Positions 34,489 to 45,457 of a stretch of 64,000 nt of DNA are shown here, one piece after another (position 1 is the stretch's first letter; the number at the start of each line of letters is the position of its first letter). Origin of the DNA: Ottelia alismoides (lineage: Eukaryota > Streptophyta > Magnoliopsida > Alismatales > Hydrocharitaceae); contig JAZKJV010008882.1 of NCBI GenBank assembly GCA_037367405.1, positions 2,480,001 through 2,544,000 on the forward strand, in the 5' to 3' direction. Made by a program: the position numbers and the translations under genes. The notes under the pieces were generated by a model. That model saw nothing but the letters and a program-made list of their open reading frames with translations, made no database searches and was not told where the DNA came from.

Positions 34489-37400
34489 ATGTCAGAATCA
34501 AAGGTTGATATGCCATCCGTAGGCGCTTTCAAAGGTCCTGCGCTAATCGTCAAGATGGATGGATCGAACTATAAGCTCTGGGCGATGCAGTTCATGAGTC
34601 TCATGAAGTCCAATGGTAAAAAGCACATTCTTACCAAAGACGAACCGGCAGAGAAGACAGGGATCTATGCCTCTTGGGAGGTTGATGACTCGTATGCCAA
34701 AGTCTGGCTCTCAGGCACTTTCTCGATGGAGATTGCGAATGATGTTCTCCATCAGCCCACCGCCAAGGCGATGTGGGACATCCTCGCGGCGACATATTCC
34801 CAGTTCCGAAATGAAACCAAGATGTTACAACTTCAGTATGACATCTTCACCATGAAGCAGAATGGGCGACCTCTTCATTCCTTGTATACATCCCTGAGAG
34901 GGATGTTCGAGAAACTATACAGCACCATTCCTCTTACGGCCACACCCGAGCAGCAGAAGACATTCAGTAATGCTACCATGGTATGCGTCCTTCTTGCGGC
35001 CCTTGATCCAGAATATGATGCGGCCAGATCACAGATTCTTGCATATGCTACCATCCCTCCTATGGAGGAGGTTTATCGGAGGCTTAGTCGCATCTTAGTT
35101 CCCTCCAGCTCGTCTACGCCACCTCCTTCTGCGATGGCTGCTTCCAGAGGACGAGGTGGCTCCTCTTTTTCATTCCGTGGCTGTGGCCGTGGAAATGGAG
35201 GTCGTGATGGTAGATCTCGTCCACCTTGCAGTTATTGTCGTCGTACGGGTCACTCAGAAGATACATGCTATACTAAGCATGGTTTTCCAGCGTCTGCAAG
35301 GGTGGCCGAACATGTTGCATCTCCATCCTCTTCGGCCTCGGATCAGCGGTTTGAGGACCTAGTTGCTCGGCTACGGGATATAATGCCTACTATTCCTACG
35401 GATTCTTCTGGAGGCTCTTCGGATATCGCTGCATCTGCTTCTGCCAGTACTTCTGCCACAACTAGCACCTCAGGTAATGCGTTTAACACGTGTTCTAGTT
35501 CAGACATCTCCGATTGGATCACGGACTCTGGTGCAACGCACCATCTCTGTCGAGACAGAGACAGACTTAATTCCTACATGGAGATTCCTTCAAGGCGGTC
35601 GGTGATCATTGCAAATGGGACTCATTCTCCCATTATTGGACAGGGGGAGGTTATGTTATCCTCTTCCATGCGTCTGAAGAATGTCTTACATGCTCCTGAA
35701 TTTTCAATGAACTTGCTATCTATTAGTCAGATTACCAAATATTTGCATTGCCGCGCTATATTTAACCCATCATCTCTTATATTTCAGGACATCCTAACGG
35801 GCAGAGTGATTGGATGTGGTTCTGAGCAGGATGGTCTTTACCGTCTGAACCGGAGTTCTTATGCTGGAGTCTCCTCCTATGCTGTTGGATCTGTCTCATC
35901 CTACACCTGGCATCTACGCTTTGGTCACCTGCCTCTCCAGAAGATACGTCACCTTTTGCCTCAGATATCTCCCAGTTCGTCATTCAGGTGTGAAGCGTGT
36001 CAATTAGGGAAGCACTATAGAGCTAGCTTCCCAAGTCGTCAGAGTCGGAGCAGTAGCTCCCCTTTTGAGTTACTTCATGCTGATATTTGGGGTCCTAGTT
36101 GTGTCCCTGATCACCAAGGGCACAGATTTTACCTTGTCATGGTCGATGATTTTTCTCGTCTGTCGTGGGTCTTTCTTTTGAAAAATAAATCTGAAGCTGA
36201 TGATGTCATCAAAAACCTTATAAATGAAGTTAACAATGTTTTCTCATCCAAAGTGAAATATGTTCGTATTGATAATGCATTGGAGTTCTGTTCTCGATTT
36301 GTCTCTCAATATTTGTGGTCAAAAGGCATTATACATCAAACTACATGTGCCTATACCTCCCAACAAAATGGAGTTGTTGAGAGAAAACATCGTCACCTAC
36401 TTGATATTACTCAAACTCTTCTTATCCAAAGCTATGCTCCTATCTCTTTCTGGGGAGATGATGTTCTTACAGCCTGCTACCTGGTAAATTGTATGCCGTC
36501 TACAGTACTTGGTGAGAAAACTCCTCTCTCTATTGTTTTTCCAGATAAAGAATTGTTCTCACTCACTCCTCGAGTTTTTGGGGTCGTTGCCTTTGTTCAT
36601 CAGCTTTCACCTGGTCTAGACAAGCTCTTACCTAGAGCTGTCAAATGTGTCTTCGTGGGTTATTCTCGGACGCAGAAAGGATATCGTTGCTATGACCCAG
36701 TACATGGGAAATATTTTGTCAGTGCGGATGTTACATTCTTTGAGTCAGTTATGTACTTTTCACATGCAGGTGATAGATTGACCTCCAATTCATCTACTAA
36801 TGAGGTCTATGTTCCTCCTCCTCCTCCCGTGAATATTCCTGTGTCAAGTCCAGTTCCCAATATTGTGTCCACACCACCAGTACAGTCGCCTCCACCACCA
36901 CCACCACCTCCACCAAAACCACTAATCTCTCCACTACCAAAGTACTATACCTGTAGATCTGGTCCTGCTCAGGCTACACGTCAATCATCCAGCACGCCCC
37001 AGGTTTGTCCAGATGTTCCTACTAATGATGGGTCGATTAGTGTGCCTATGCAGGATGTGCCTTTACAGGACGACTCGGGCCCGGAGACCTCAGTAGTTGA
37101 TGATCTGGATGTCCCTATTGCGATTAGAAAGCAGAAACGCAGTTGTGCTACGTATCCTCTTGCTTCACAGGTTTCCTTTGATCGGCTTACAGGAGATTTT
37201 CAGAGATTTGCAGTGGCTTTATCTTCTGTAGAGATCCCGCGGACATATCAGGATGCATTGAAATTTGATTGTTGGCGAATTGCTATGAAGGAGGAGATGG
37301 CTGCCCTACAGTCAAGGAGCACATGGACATTGGTTACTGATCCCCCACGAGCATCTGTCGTTAGCTGCAAATGGGTATTCACTATCAAGTATCATGCAGA

Positions 37401-38772
37401 TGGCAGCTTGGATCGATACAAGGCACGGCTAGTGGCGCGTGGTTTCACTCAGACGTATGGAGTGGACTATATGGATACCTTCTCTCCGGTTGCCCGTCAC
37501 TCCACTCTTCGTATTCTTCTGTCTGTCGCTGTGGTACGTGATTGGCCCTTGTTCCAGCTGGATGTTAAAAATGCATTTTTGTATGGGGATCTGCAGGAGG
37601 AAGTGTATATGCAGCCTCCGGGGTTTGCTGCTGAGGGGGAGAATCATATGGTGTGCCAACTTCATAAGGCAATTTATGGCCTTAAACAAAGTTCAAGAGC
37701 ATGGTTTCATAAGCTTTCTCAGTTGATTGAAGAACAAGGCTTCAAGTTCAAGAGATCCAATGCAGATCACTTATTGTTCATCCAGAAGACTACTCGAGGT
37801 ACAATTGTCATCATGGTGTATGTTGATGATATTTTAGTCACAGGAGATGATGCCCAGGGGATAGAGATGACCAAAGCAACGTTGGGTCGTTAATTTGTTA
37901 CAAAGGATCTTGGCACACTACGATACTTTCTGGGACTGGAGTTCGCCAGGAATGCACGGGGTCTAGTAATGACCCAGAGGGAATATATTACAGATATGTT
38001 GATTGAGACTGGCATGACCGAATGCAGACCGTCTACTACTCCTATGGATCCTAGCATGAAACTGTACGATAATGATACAGAAGAGGTTGACAAGAGAAGG
38101 TATAGAGAAATGGTGGGGAAACTTCTTTACATAACTATAACCCTACCTGATATTGCATTTGCAGTTAGTCGGGTAAGCCAGGTTGTGGAACAGCCAAGAC
38201 AGATACATATGGATGATATATATATGATACTCAGGTATCTAAAATTGTCTCCAGGCACGGGATTGTTGTTCAAGAAGGAAACCAATTTATTTATTTCTGC
38301 ATATGTGGATGCTGACTATGCAGGATGCCCTAAGGATCGAAAGTCTATCTCAGGCTCTGTTGTGTTTATTGGTAGCTCTCTAGTTTCTTGGAAAAGCAAG
38401 AAACAAACCGTCGTGGCTAGATCCAGTGCAGAATCTGAATATAGGGCTATGGTACAGGCAAGTACAGAAATGATGTGGGTTCGAGCTGTACTAGAAGATT
38501 TGCATGTAGATGTACCTCTACCCATGCAACTACATTGTGATAATCAAGTTGCATTGTTCATTGCCAATAATCCTGCCTTTCATGAGAGAACCAAGCATAT
38601 TGAAGTAGATTGTCATTACACCAGAGATATGATCCAAAAGGGATTGATTTCTACTTCACATGTCAGTTCTGGGGAGCAGACTGCCGACATCTTCACCAAA
38701 CCGCTTCTCAGAGGACCATTTCAGAAATGCACTTCCAAGCTGAGCATGATCGATATCTATGCTCCATCTTGA
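34489..38772 (+). pseudogene. Copia D gag-pol polyprotein with one stop codon
   Basis: One frame of 1427 codons is broken only by TAA at 37891 (codon 1135). Gag starts MSESKVDMPSVGAF; the zinc knuckle CSYCRRTGHSEDTC spans residues 247-260. The protease DSGATHH Asp is residue 346. The integrase zinc part has His 475 and Cys 501/504; its catalytic residues are Asp 532, Asp 595 and Glu 631, with 35 residues between the last two. A proline-rich linker follows. RT has NAFLYGDLQEEVY and YVDD with Asp 1113/1114. After the stop come VTKDLGTLRYFLGLEFAR and RNase H with DADYAG (first Asp about 1274), ending IYAPS. Comparison with copies C and F (HFVTKD, QFVTKD) suggests a single-codon nonsense change. 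Gag plus protease, integrase and most of RT are still readable as one product of 1134 residues. Confidence 0.96.
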
Positions 38773-38779
38773 GGGGGAG
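38771..38779 (+). promoter_or_regulatory. Polypurine tract of copia D
   Basis: GAGGGGGAG lies between the end of the polyprotein and the TG start of the 3' LTR. It is the expected primer for plus-strand DNA synthesis, and the same tract precedes the 3' LTRs of B and F. Confidence 0.85.
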
Positions 38780-38909
38780 TGTTGAAAGAATTCTATATTT
38801 ATGTACCGTTTGGTTTTTTTATTTTTCTACGGTCTATCTTATGTAATTTACCCATAGGGTTTTCTCTTAGGGTTCTCTGGAATAAACACAATTCTCATTT
38901 CCTCTAACA
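38780..38909 (+). repeat. 3' LTR of copia D, lacking the TATA segment
   Basis: This 130-bp LTR is identical to the 5' LTR except for one A/G change and a 13-bp deletion that removes ATATAAGAGACCC. Because both LTRs are made identical at insertion, the deletion is probably later. Confidence 0.93.
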
Positions 38910-39163
38910 GATTCCACGTAAAATCCCCGTGTTCCACACTGTTTAAGCTCTTGCATTCTCGTTTTCCACAAATTTCAACATTATTCTTTGGTACTACGAA
39001 ATTTTCCCTTCTTGGCCCTTTACATGAAAGACCTAAGAATAATTTGGTTTACACCGATAAATTTTCACTAGGAAATAATACCAGAGATAGAAAAGAATCC
39101 AGCAAATTCCACAATATTTCCAAAAGAATTAGATATAAAGTTAAAGACGTAGTTTCCTTTTAC

Positions 39164-40283
39164 CTCGTCAAATCTAATGAGAGTAACAAAAAGTCGAATG
39201 TCAGCCTCCGTAAGTGCATTTCCACACATGTATCTTTGTTTGCTGAGAATATCCTCACATTTGTCCAAAGCTTCGTATAGTTTTTCAACAGCCTACAAGA
39301 ATTTTCCCAGTAGATTTTAGCATGGAGGCTTCTAATTTTCAACCAGGGGTAAATAGCATAAAAATATATATAAACAAAACAGCTCCCAATTTAATTAGTA
39401 GAGTCTCCTAAAAAAATAATGAGTAGAGACGATAAATAATTCCAGAGGAGTAGACAAAAAGGAAACAAGCAGATGTAACATCAATCTGTACAAAGTTCCA
39501 ATTCATTGTACCTCGTCATACGGCTGTTGTTTCTTCGCAAATCCGCACTTGTAGACACCATTGTTTATCGCATCATAAACCCATTTATTCACCTCATCAA
39601 TCTGAATATGCAGGTAAGGAGGATATAGGTCTAGAGTAGCATTCTTCGCTATATCATTAAATTCAGAATTCAACATGCGAATTATTTCTGAACTTTCATT
39701 GCTCACAATTGTTTTATGTTTTTTGTCCCATAGAACCTGCCAAGGCAATGTCAAAGTAAATGAATCTGTTATTACTGGAAACAACATAATACAGGAAAAG
39801 CGATGACAGCACACACTGGGACAGTATATTTTCCAGGGTAGTTTGTGCTTGCAATTTCATAAAGTTCTCGAACAGATGCAGCCCCATTATATGGGTCTGG
39901 TTCTGCACCAGGCTCTTCCGCAAAGTCCCTAGCAAATACCCAGCCAAAATGGTCATCACCCTCCTTGGTCTTCCTCCATATGGGCTTGACAGACTTCAAA
40001 AAAGGTCAAATATTAGATTCAATCCCCCCACCAAAAAAACATCAAAAAGTCGTCAAGTTGTGAAGAAAACCGTGAAGCTGATGGCATGATCAAGACCTTT
40101 GAGCTTCAACAACGACAAGCATCTAGATGCCCAAGGGCAAGCATATGATATGTATAGATGATATCTTCCGGATTCTGCAGGAAACTGAGAACTTTGATCT
40201 CGTGATATGAAATTACGAAATGTTGATGGGGATCGGTTAAAGGCGCCAGACTCTGACATCTCATCCAGTGCTGTTCGAGCCAT
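39164..40283 (-). CDS. Glutathionyl-hydroquinone reductase (GST Xi/ECM4 family), exons 1-4, 3' end missing
   Basis: Four minus-strand exons join in frame with GT-AG introns: 40283-40071 (71 codons), 39993-39817 (59), 39736-39512 (75) and 39292-39164 (43), giving 248 residues with no stop. The start [29 protein letters not shown] matches the plant family. The thioredoxin-fold catalytic motif is YACPWASR with Cys 49. [26 protein letters not shown] and [21 protein letters not shown] follow. The enzymes reduce glutathionyl-quinones using glutathione. A donor GAG|GTAAAA ends exon 4, but the last exon of about 70-80 residues (starting VYAVHFKCN in relatives) was not found to the left, where copia D begins 255 bp away. 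A splice acceptor-like TTTTCAG just upstream of the ATG suggests a further 5' exon. Either the final intron exceeds 38 kb or the gene is truncated. Confidence 0.9.
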
Positions 40284-41692
40284 CAATTTTCTGAAAATTA
40301 CACCAAGTTGCTTTTACAGATTAACTTGACAACACATCAATACAAGAGACTTTGCTCACCATGGATGTGTAAACTAAACAAGGAAAGAATAAATCCTAGC
40401 ACATAAGAGAGAAAAGAGTGAGACTGAACAAAGTGTGTAAGCCAGATGCCGAGAATATTGGAACAAAGCTGCCCAAGCTTGACACAAATGCTAGTAAGTT
40501 TTCTTCTTCCAGATTTGACCTCATCAACAAATTCAAAGATGTCAAAAAATGATATTATAAATATAAATCATTGTACCGCTTCCATATTCATTTGTAAAGG
40601 AAAATAAAATAAGGTCTTCATCTAAAATTGTGCTCTTAATTTCTTGAAAAAACACTAGAAAAATTGTGTTACATTATCTTTTTTACTTCTAGCCATGCCT
40701 ACATTTTTTCCTTTTCCAGATTTCTCTCAAAAAATATTTGACGTTGTCAAAGAAAAAAAGAAAGAGTATAAAACAAGCTTTTAAGCACTGCCTTACTCAT
40801 TTCTGAAAATATACAGCAGAGACAGCATCTAAAACCGTAACACCATTTTCTTGGAAATATGCACTCCAAAAATTTCTGTACATTCTTTTGTTTACGTTGG
40901 TGCAACCAAGACTCTTCTGCTCGCCAGTGTTTCAAAAGATCTTGACATCTAAGACACGTCAGAAATAGCAAATAGAGATTGGGCCACTGTGACCAGATGT
41001 CATCTATACAGGTTTCAAGAGCAAAAAACATTCCCCAAGACTTTCGAGCAAGATCTGCCATCCCCAAGATTTTTATTTCATATTTTGTCCCCTCAGAATG
41101 TAGGATTCCATCATGGTATGAGTTCTGCCTTTTTGTGTTGTGTTATTTTTCTCGCTTGTTACAGTTTACTTGTAAATGGCACACTTGGTATTTGGCATGA
41201 CCCTTCTTTTATACAAGGGATGCCCTAGGTTTGAGGTTTAAGAAATAACAATCATGAATTTATATGGTTTCAGAGACATGCCTTAGGGCACCTGACAATA
41301 GTGCCCGATAGCATCATCGTCCCACCTCTAACATCGACTGACTTATGTCATCAGCATCACCTCCACCTCGCAATCTTCTTTATGCCATCTTGTATGCAGC
41401 ATCACCTATCCTCTCACCTCGACACTCTCACGCTGCCTCACTGGCAGCATCCTATTAACACTGCCACCTTGGCGCTTTCAAGGTGCAGCATCATTCAGCC
41501 ACAATGGCTCAGCCATGCCTCAACCGTGGCACCTGCTTTCAATGTCATTGTGTCGCTTGCCATTGTGTCAATGCCTCTCCACTGTTAGCACTGCCTCTCC
41601 AAATGGTGTTTGTTGTGATCTGTGTTTAATGATATGTCACCACTACTCCCAGTAGCATCTCAAGTCACTTGTCGCTACCATGAAAATGCACT
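40284..41692. other. 5' side of the reductase gene; no further gene recognised
   Basis: An upstream intron, 5' untranslated exon or transit-peptide exon of the reductase gene may lie here, but no convincing exon was found. A 106-codon minus-strand frame (41067-40747) lacks similarity I recognise and has no matching splice sites. From about 41300 the sequence is rich in CATC and CACC patches and looks repeat-derived. Confidence 0.4.
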
Positions 41693-41715
41693 AGAGTGGG
41701 TGAATAGTGTGTATG

Positions 41716-41908
41716 GCGAAGCCTTCTCCCACTTTAAGTAGGGTAGGCTGCATGGATTCTTGCTCAAATCCATGTTGAAAGACCCGGCTTTTTTTATGCT
41801 GGTTGTCGGCTACCTAACGCAACCCCCACAAGAAGGAATTTGAACCTTGATCTTTTTGGGTGGTAGGCAAACGCACCACCACCATACCATTGAAGTTCAT
41901 GCACCACA
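41716..41908 (-). mobile_element. tRNA-derived SINE, copy 1
   Basis: On the minus strand a tRNA-like head has an A-box-like TGGTATGGTGGTGG and a B box GGTTCAAATTCC. The body contains CAACATGGATTTGAGCAAG and the tail ACCCTACTTAAAGTGGGAG. It is flanked by a 23-bp target duplication with one mismatch beginning AGAGTGGGTGAATAGTGT (41693-41715 and 41909-41931). Length and duplication fit LINE-assisted retroposition. Confidence 0.85.
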
Positions 41909-41931
41909 AGAGTGGGTGAATAGTGTATATG

Positions 41932-43358
41932 CGGAAATAAAATCAATTTAATAAAAAATAGCTCAATATAATCAATCAGAGATTTATACAAGTTCGTGCT
42001 CCTTAAGGACTACGTCCAGTGCATGAACTTGGCCTACTCAGGGCTTACAAACTCTCATTATACAAACTATTTCTGATGTAGTCCATACCATTTACAAAGC
42101 ACGCGGCTTACCGCAATTTATCTTCTTCACATAAAGCACGACTTTCAAAGAGAACACCTCAAGGTACACAACAATGCCAAGGGTTTATTTTCTGTTTGGG
42201 AAGAAAGGCCTTTACACAGAAATCTCTTAGTCAATAATAAATATAAACACAATAAATAAATGTACTAAGCCCTCTCCCACTATAAGTAGGGTCGGCTACA
42301 TGGATTCTTGCTCAAATCCATGTTGAAAGATTCGTCTATTTTTTATGCTGGCCGTCGACTACCTAACGCAACCACTGCAAGAGTGGGATTTGAATCCTAA
42401 TCTTGTGTGGTAGACACACTGTACTACCACTAGACCCTTAAGTGGGTACAAGGCTATGAGAAATAAATATAAACACAATATTCTAAATAAAATCTTTCAA
42501 AATATAAAAAGAATATGAAATGCAAGCTGAGAGAAATGAAGTACAAGGCTGTTAGAGCAAAGCTTGCAATAGCATACAAACGCGAAAAACAGAGAACGAC
42601 TTTGCCGAGTTTTTCTCAGTGCACATAAACTCGCTATTCGCTAAACAATAAAACGTAGTTTGAGTGAATAGAAAAGTGTGTTTTCGGTGTGTTTTAAAGG
42701 GGTGTATAAGCGATCAGGGGTGTATAAGGGATCCTTTTTATAGGCTTATAAGAAGTCTAAAGTAGAAAGATTCCATCGAGATCACACCAAACGGCTGAAA
42801 AACAGCCTTCAGTTGTTGGTGTACCAGTGCACCTTTTTAGGTGTATTGATGCAACAACTGCAAAATACATGTAGTGAAGTAGCCAATGGTCAAGATGCAC
42901 CGGTGCAAGAACAAATGTAGCGGCACATCAATTGTCAGAAAAGAAATAGCTAAAACAGTTGAGTTTGAAAAGCAATAGTTCCGAATGACACTGGTGGAAG
43001 AAAGATGTACTAATGCAACAGTAAGAAAATTAATTTGGTGGAAGTAGTTGAAGGGTGTGTGCTAGTGGAAGGGCGTACCAGTGCAAAGATAATGTTCATG
43101 TATCAGTACACAGCTTCTAACCAAATGAGTCGATGAAATTAGGCCAAGAAATTACTTTATTGGTTGACTAACACAGCTGTACGAACAGAGATTTGACCTT
43201 CGAGAGATATTGTTGAATGGAACAATTAAGTTAGCTTGCAAAATGGTTTTTCGTACTCATTGCTTAAGGAAATGGGCACAAGACACGATAGTCCTTTAGA
43301 TCGACTCTCTGTCTAAATTATCTCCACTCACTTTTTAGGCAAAAAATGGGGAACGCCA
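41932..43358. other. AT-rich region around SINE 2, no gene recognised
   Basis: Apart from the SINE at 42255-42462, there is no convincing frame. Parts near 41940-42230 and 42780-43100 have the texture of retrotransposon LTR or untranslated sequence, with repeated GGTGCA/CCAGTGCA-type patches, but no ends could be fixed. Confidence 0.35.
42255..42462 (-). mobile_element. tRNA-derived SINE, copy 2
   Basis: Same family as 41716-41908. On the minus strand it has an A box in GGTCTAGTGGTAG, a B box GATTCAAATCCC, the CAACATGGATTTGAGCAAG body and the tail GTAGCCGACCCTACTTATAG. It is flanked by an exact 18-bp duplication ATAAATATAAACACAATA (42237-42254 and 42463-42480). The head is better preserved than in copy 1. 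Confidence 0.9.
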
Positions 43359-43450
43359 TGTTAGAATTATGTGTTTTCTTTTATTATTATTGTAATCCCT
43401 AAGGAGTACTCATGCAACTTTCTCCTTTTTGGCTCACTAGGGAGTAGGGT

Positions 43451-44879
43451 CAAGGTTTGAAAAAACGAAAGGCGAAACGAAGTGTTTTCCTTGGAGGCGA
43501 GGCGAGGCGAGGCATAGCCATGAGGCGATCGAGGCGTAAGTCTCAGTTTGTATAGGAAAATACTTAACAAAAGTATAGTAAATATATTATTGATTAAATT
43601 ATCTAATGTGGCAGGCATACTATATATAACATTGTAATATGTGATGCAATTATGAAGACAAGAACATGAAATGAAAGAATATGTCAATTCCATAAACATA
43701 AAACCCTTCTATTAAATTTCTACCCAATCAAAGAGGGAATCGTTGGCTATAATTGTCATTAAAGTATCAAAGAAGACATATTTTCACCAAAAATGTTGTG
43801 CATAAAAATTATGATTAGATGCACTTCGATGAAATGTATATTTTATGTGCCTGATAAATAATATATGACAACATTGAGATGTTTTAAATATAAATTTTTG
43901 TGTTATTACAATCGAGATGCATTCCCAGTGGGATCGTCGCCTTTCAATTGTCAGTTCCCGCGTCAAAGTTGGGGGATCGTGTGACTTAGATGTATTTTGT
44001 ATTGTATCAATGTTTCGATCCCATATCCCTAATCTCGGGAAACCTTGGCAATTCCAACCTATTACCCCGCCTGCATATGTGGATAGGCTTGCTTTTGTAT
44101 CCTTGGCTCGAATATTGGCACGAAATCTGGATGGCAGTCAGTCTGATATGTCGAATGCTTTCTGTGCGCAGAGGAGTATGGGCACCTTTTTCCGTTCTTC
44201 TGGTTCGAGTAGGCCAGCCTAACTTCTTTCTTCCCATAGAAAAGCACTTTCTCTTTTCGTCGACTTGATCTTGCTTGAGAACAAGTGCAGGGTCGTAGAA
44301 CCTCCTCGATAACTCTAGAATGACAGAGAATTCTTAAAAAGTGGTCGAGACAAAGGTAGGGTTTTGAGCCCTGAAGATGGCCCCCAATCAAGAATCTTCT
44401 TTGCTAGAAGGGCTATCAAGCTCTTCCCGGAAGAGTATTCTCTCAGCGACTGCTCAACTATATATTTGGTACTATTATATAGATTTACGTTAGTATATTA
44501 CATCGCTCATTATGGCATCTCTCCTAACACTAGATTTTCTTTGATATTTGTGGATTGTGTGTTTAAAAGTGTAACGTTAAGAATTTATTGAAATAATTAG
44601 ACAAGTTTAATGCTCAATGTCAACATGAAGAGACTTGAAATACCAAGTATTCATCTTGTATATATTATCTTAAACAACTAGACATTTATAAGCATCTAAA
44701 ACTACCACTAATACAATTTAAATCCTTAAAAATGCTTTAAAACTCAAAAAATGCCTTACAAAATGCCTCGGATAGCTTTGATCACCTCATCGCATCGACC
44801 TTCCAAGGTGTACGACTTGTCAATACCATTCGAGGAGTCTCGTCTCACCCCGCCTCGAGGCTAGCCTTTTAAAACCATG
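43451..44879. mobile_element. hAT-like word element 5 (GGCGAGGCG words) with GC-rich core
   Basis: Ends are CAAGGTTTGAAAAAACG and, reversed, CATGGTTTTAAAAGGC, both CA..G. Next to them are GAGGCGAGGCGAGGC (left) and CACCCCGCCTCGAGGC (right) word arrays. Flanks AGTAGGGT (43443-43450) and CATAAGGT (44880-44887) match at only 5 of 8, so the duplication is weak. Bases 43917-44440 form a GC-richer island with overlapping frames on both strands and no recognised protein. It is unlike the AT-rich sequence around it and may be captured from elsewhere. Confidence 0.62.
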
Positions 44880-45457
44880 CATAAGGTTTCCGCTTTATAT
44901 AAAAGATCTTAGGGAATCGGAATAAGACAAGCTCTCCCCTTATCATTTTCTCCACATGGTATCAAATCAATGGTCCTAGACCGGGGCTCGTGCCCTCGCT
45001 CCCACTACCACAGCCAACCTCCGACATTGTCGAATCCTCTCCTACACCGCCAGTCACTACTCTTAACGCTACCAGCGATGTCGACCATCACACCAGACAC
45101 TACCTCCGGTACCTCCAACATCGTCGCTCCCTCCAATCGCAGCAAGCCCCCTGACGCACCTTTTGTGTCACCAGCCAACCACATGCGCTCCTCTTTTAGC
45201 ACCGCCATTCCCCTGACGCTGCCTACCAAATAGGTTCCAGGTCCCTGATTTACATCGGGAGCCTTCAACAACGTGATAAATCTCCATTAGGGGATTATTG
45301 GAGGTATTTATCCCTCTCGTTGATGTCCTGAGAGATATTTATTGTATTCTTTGAAGGCTTTTGGAGGTGTATAACCCTCTTGAGACTTTGCCAGAGGTTC
45401 CGATCCCTCCACATTTCTTGACAAGAGGTGCATGTTTCATCGAGAAATCTAATAACC

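Larger units (their letters stand above)
33912..38909 (+). mobile_element. Nearly intact copia element D
   Basis: A 4998-bp copia copy with LTRs at 33912-34054 and 38780-38909, primer site TGGTATCAGAGC at 34055-34066, a C-rich leader to 34488, and one gag-pol frame (34489-38772) with a single stop. A GAGGGGGAG polypurine tract lies at 38771-38779. Flanks GGTTC (33907-33911) and GATTC (38910-38914) agree at 4 of 5. The LTRs differ by one substitution and one 13-bp deletion, so insertion is recent compared with the other copies. It lies in an intron, or at the broken 3' side, of the reductase gene at 39164-40283. Confidence 0.95.

Noticed and set aside
40747..41067. Upstream transit-peptide exon of the reductase gene
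   Set aside because: The frame lacks transit-peptide character and matching splice sites to join the exon starting at 40283.
42380..42462. Functional nuclear tRNA gene
   Set aside because: A and B boxes are present, but no cloverleaf closes, and the unit has a SINE body and an 18-bp target duplication.
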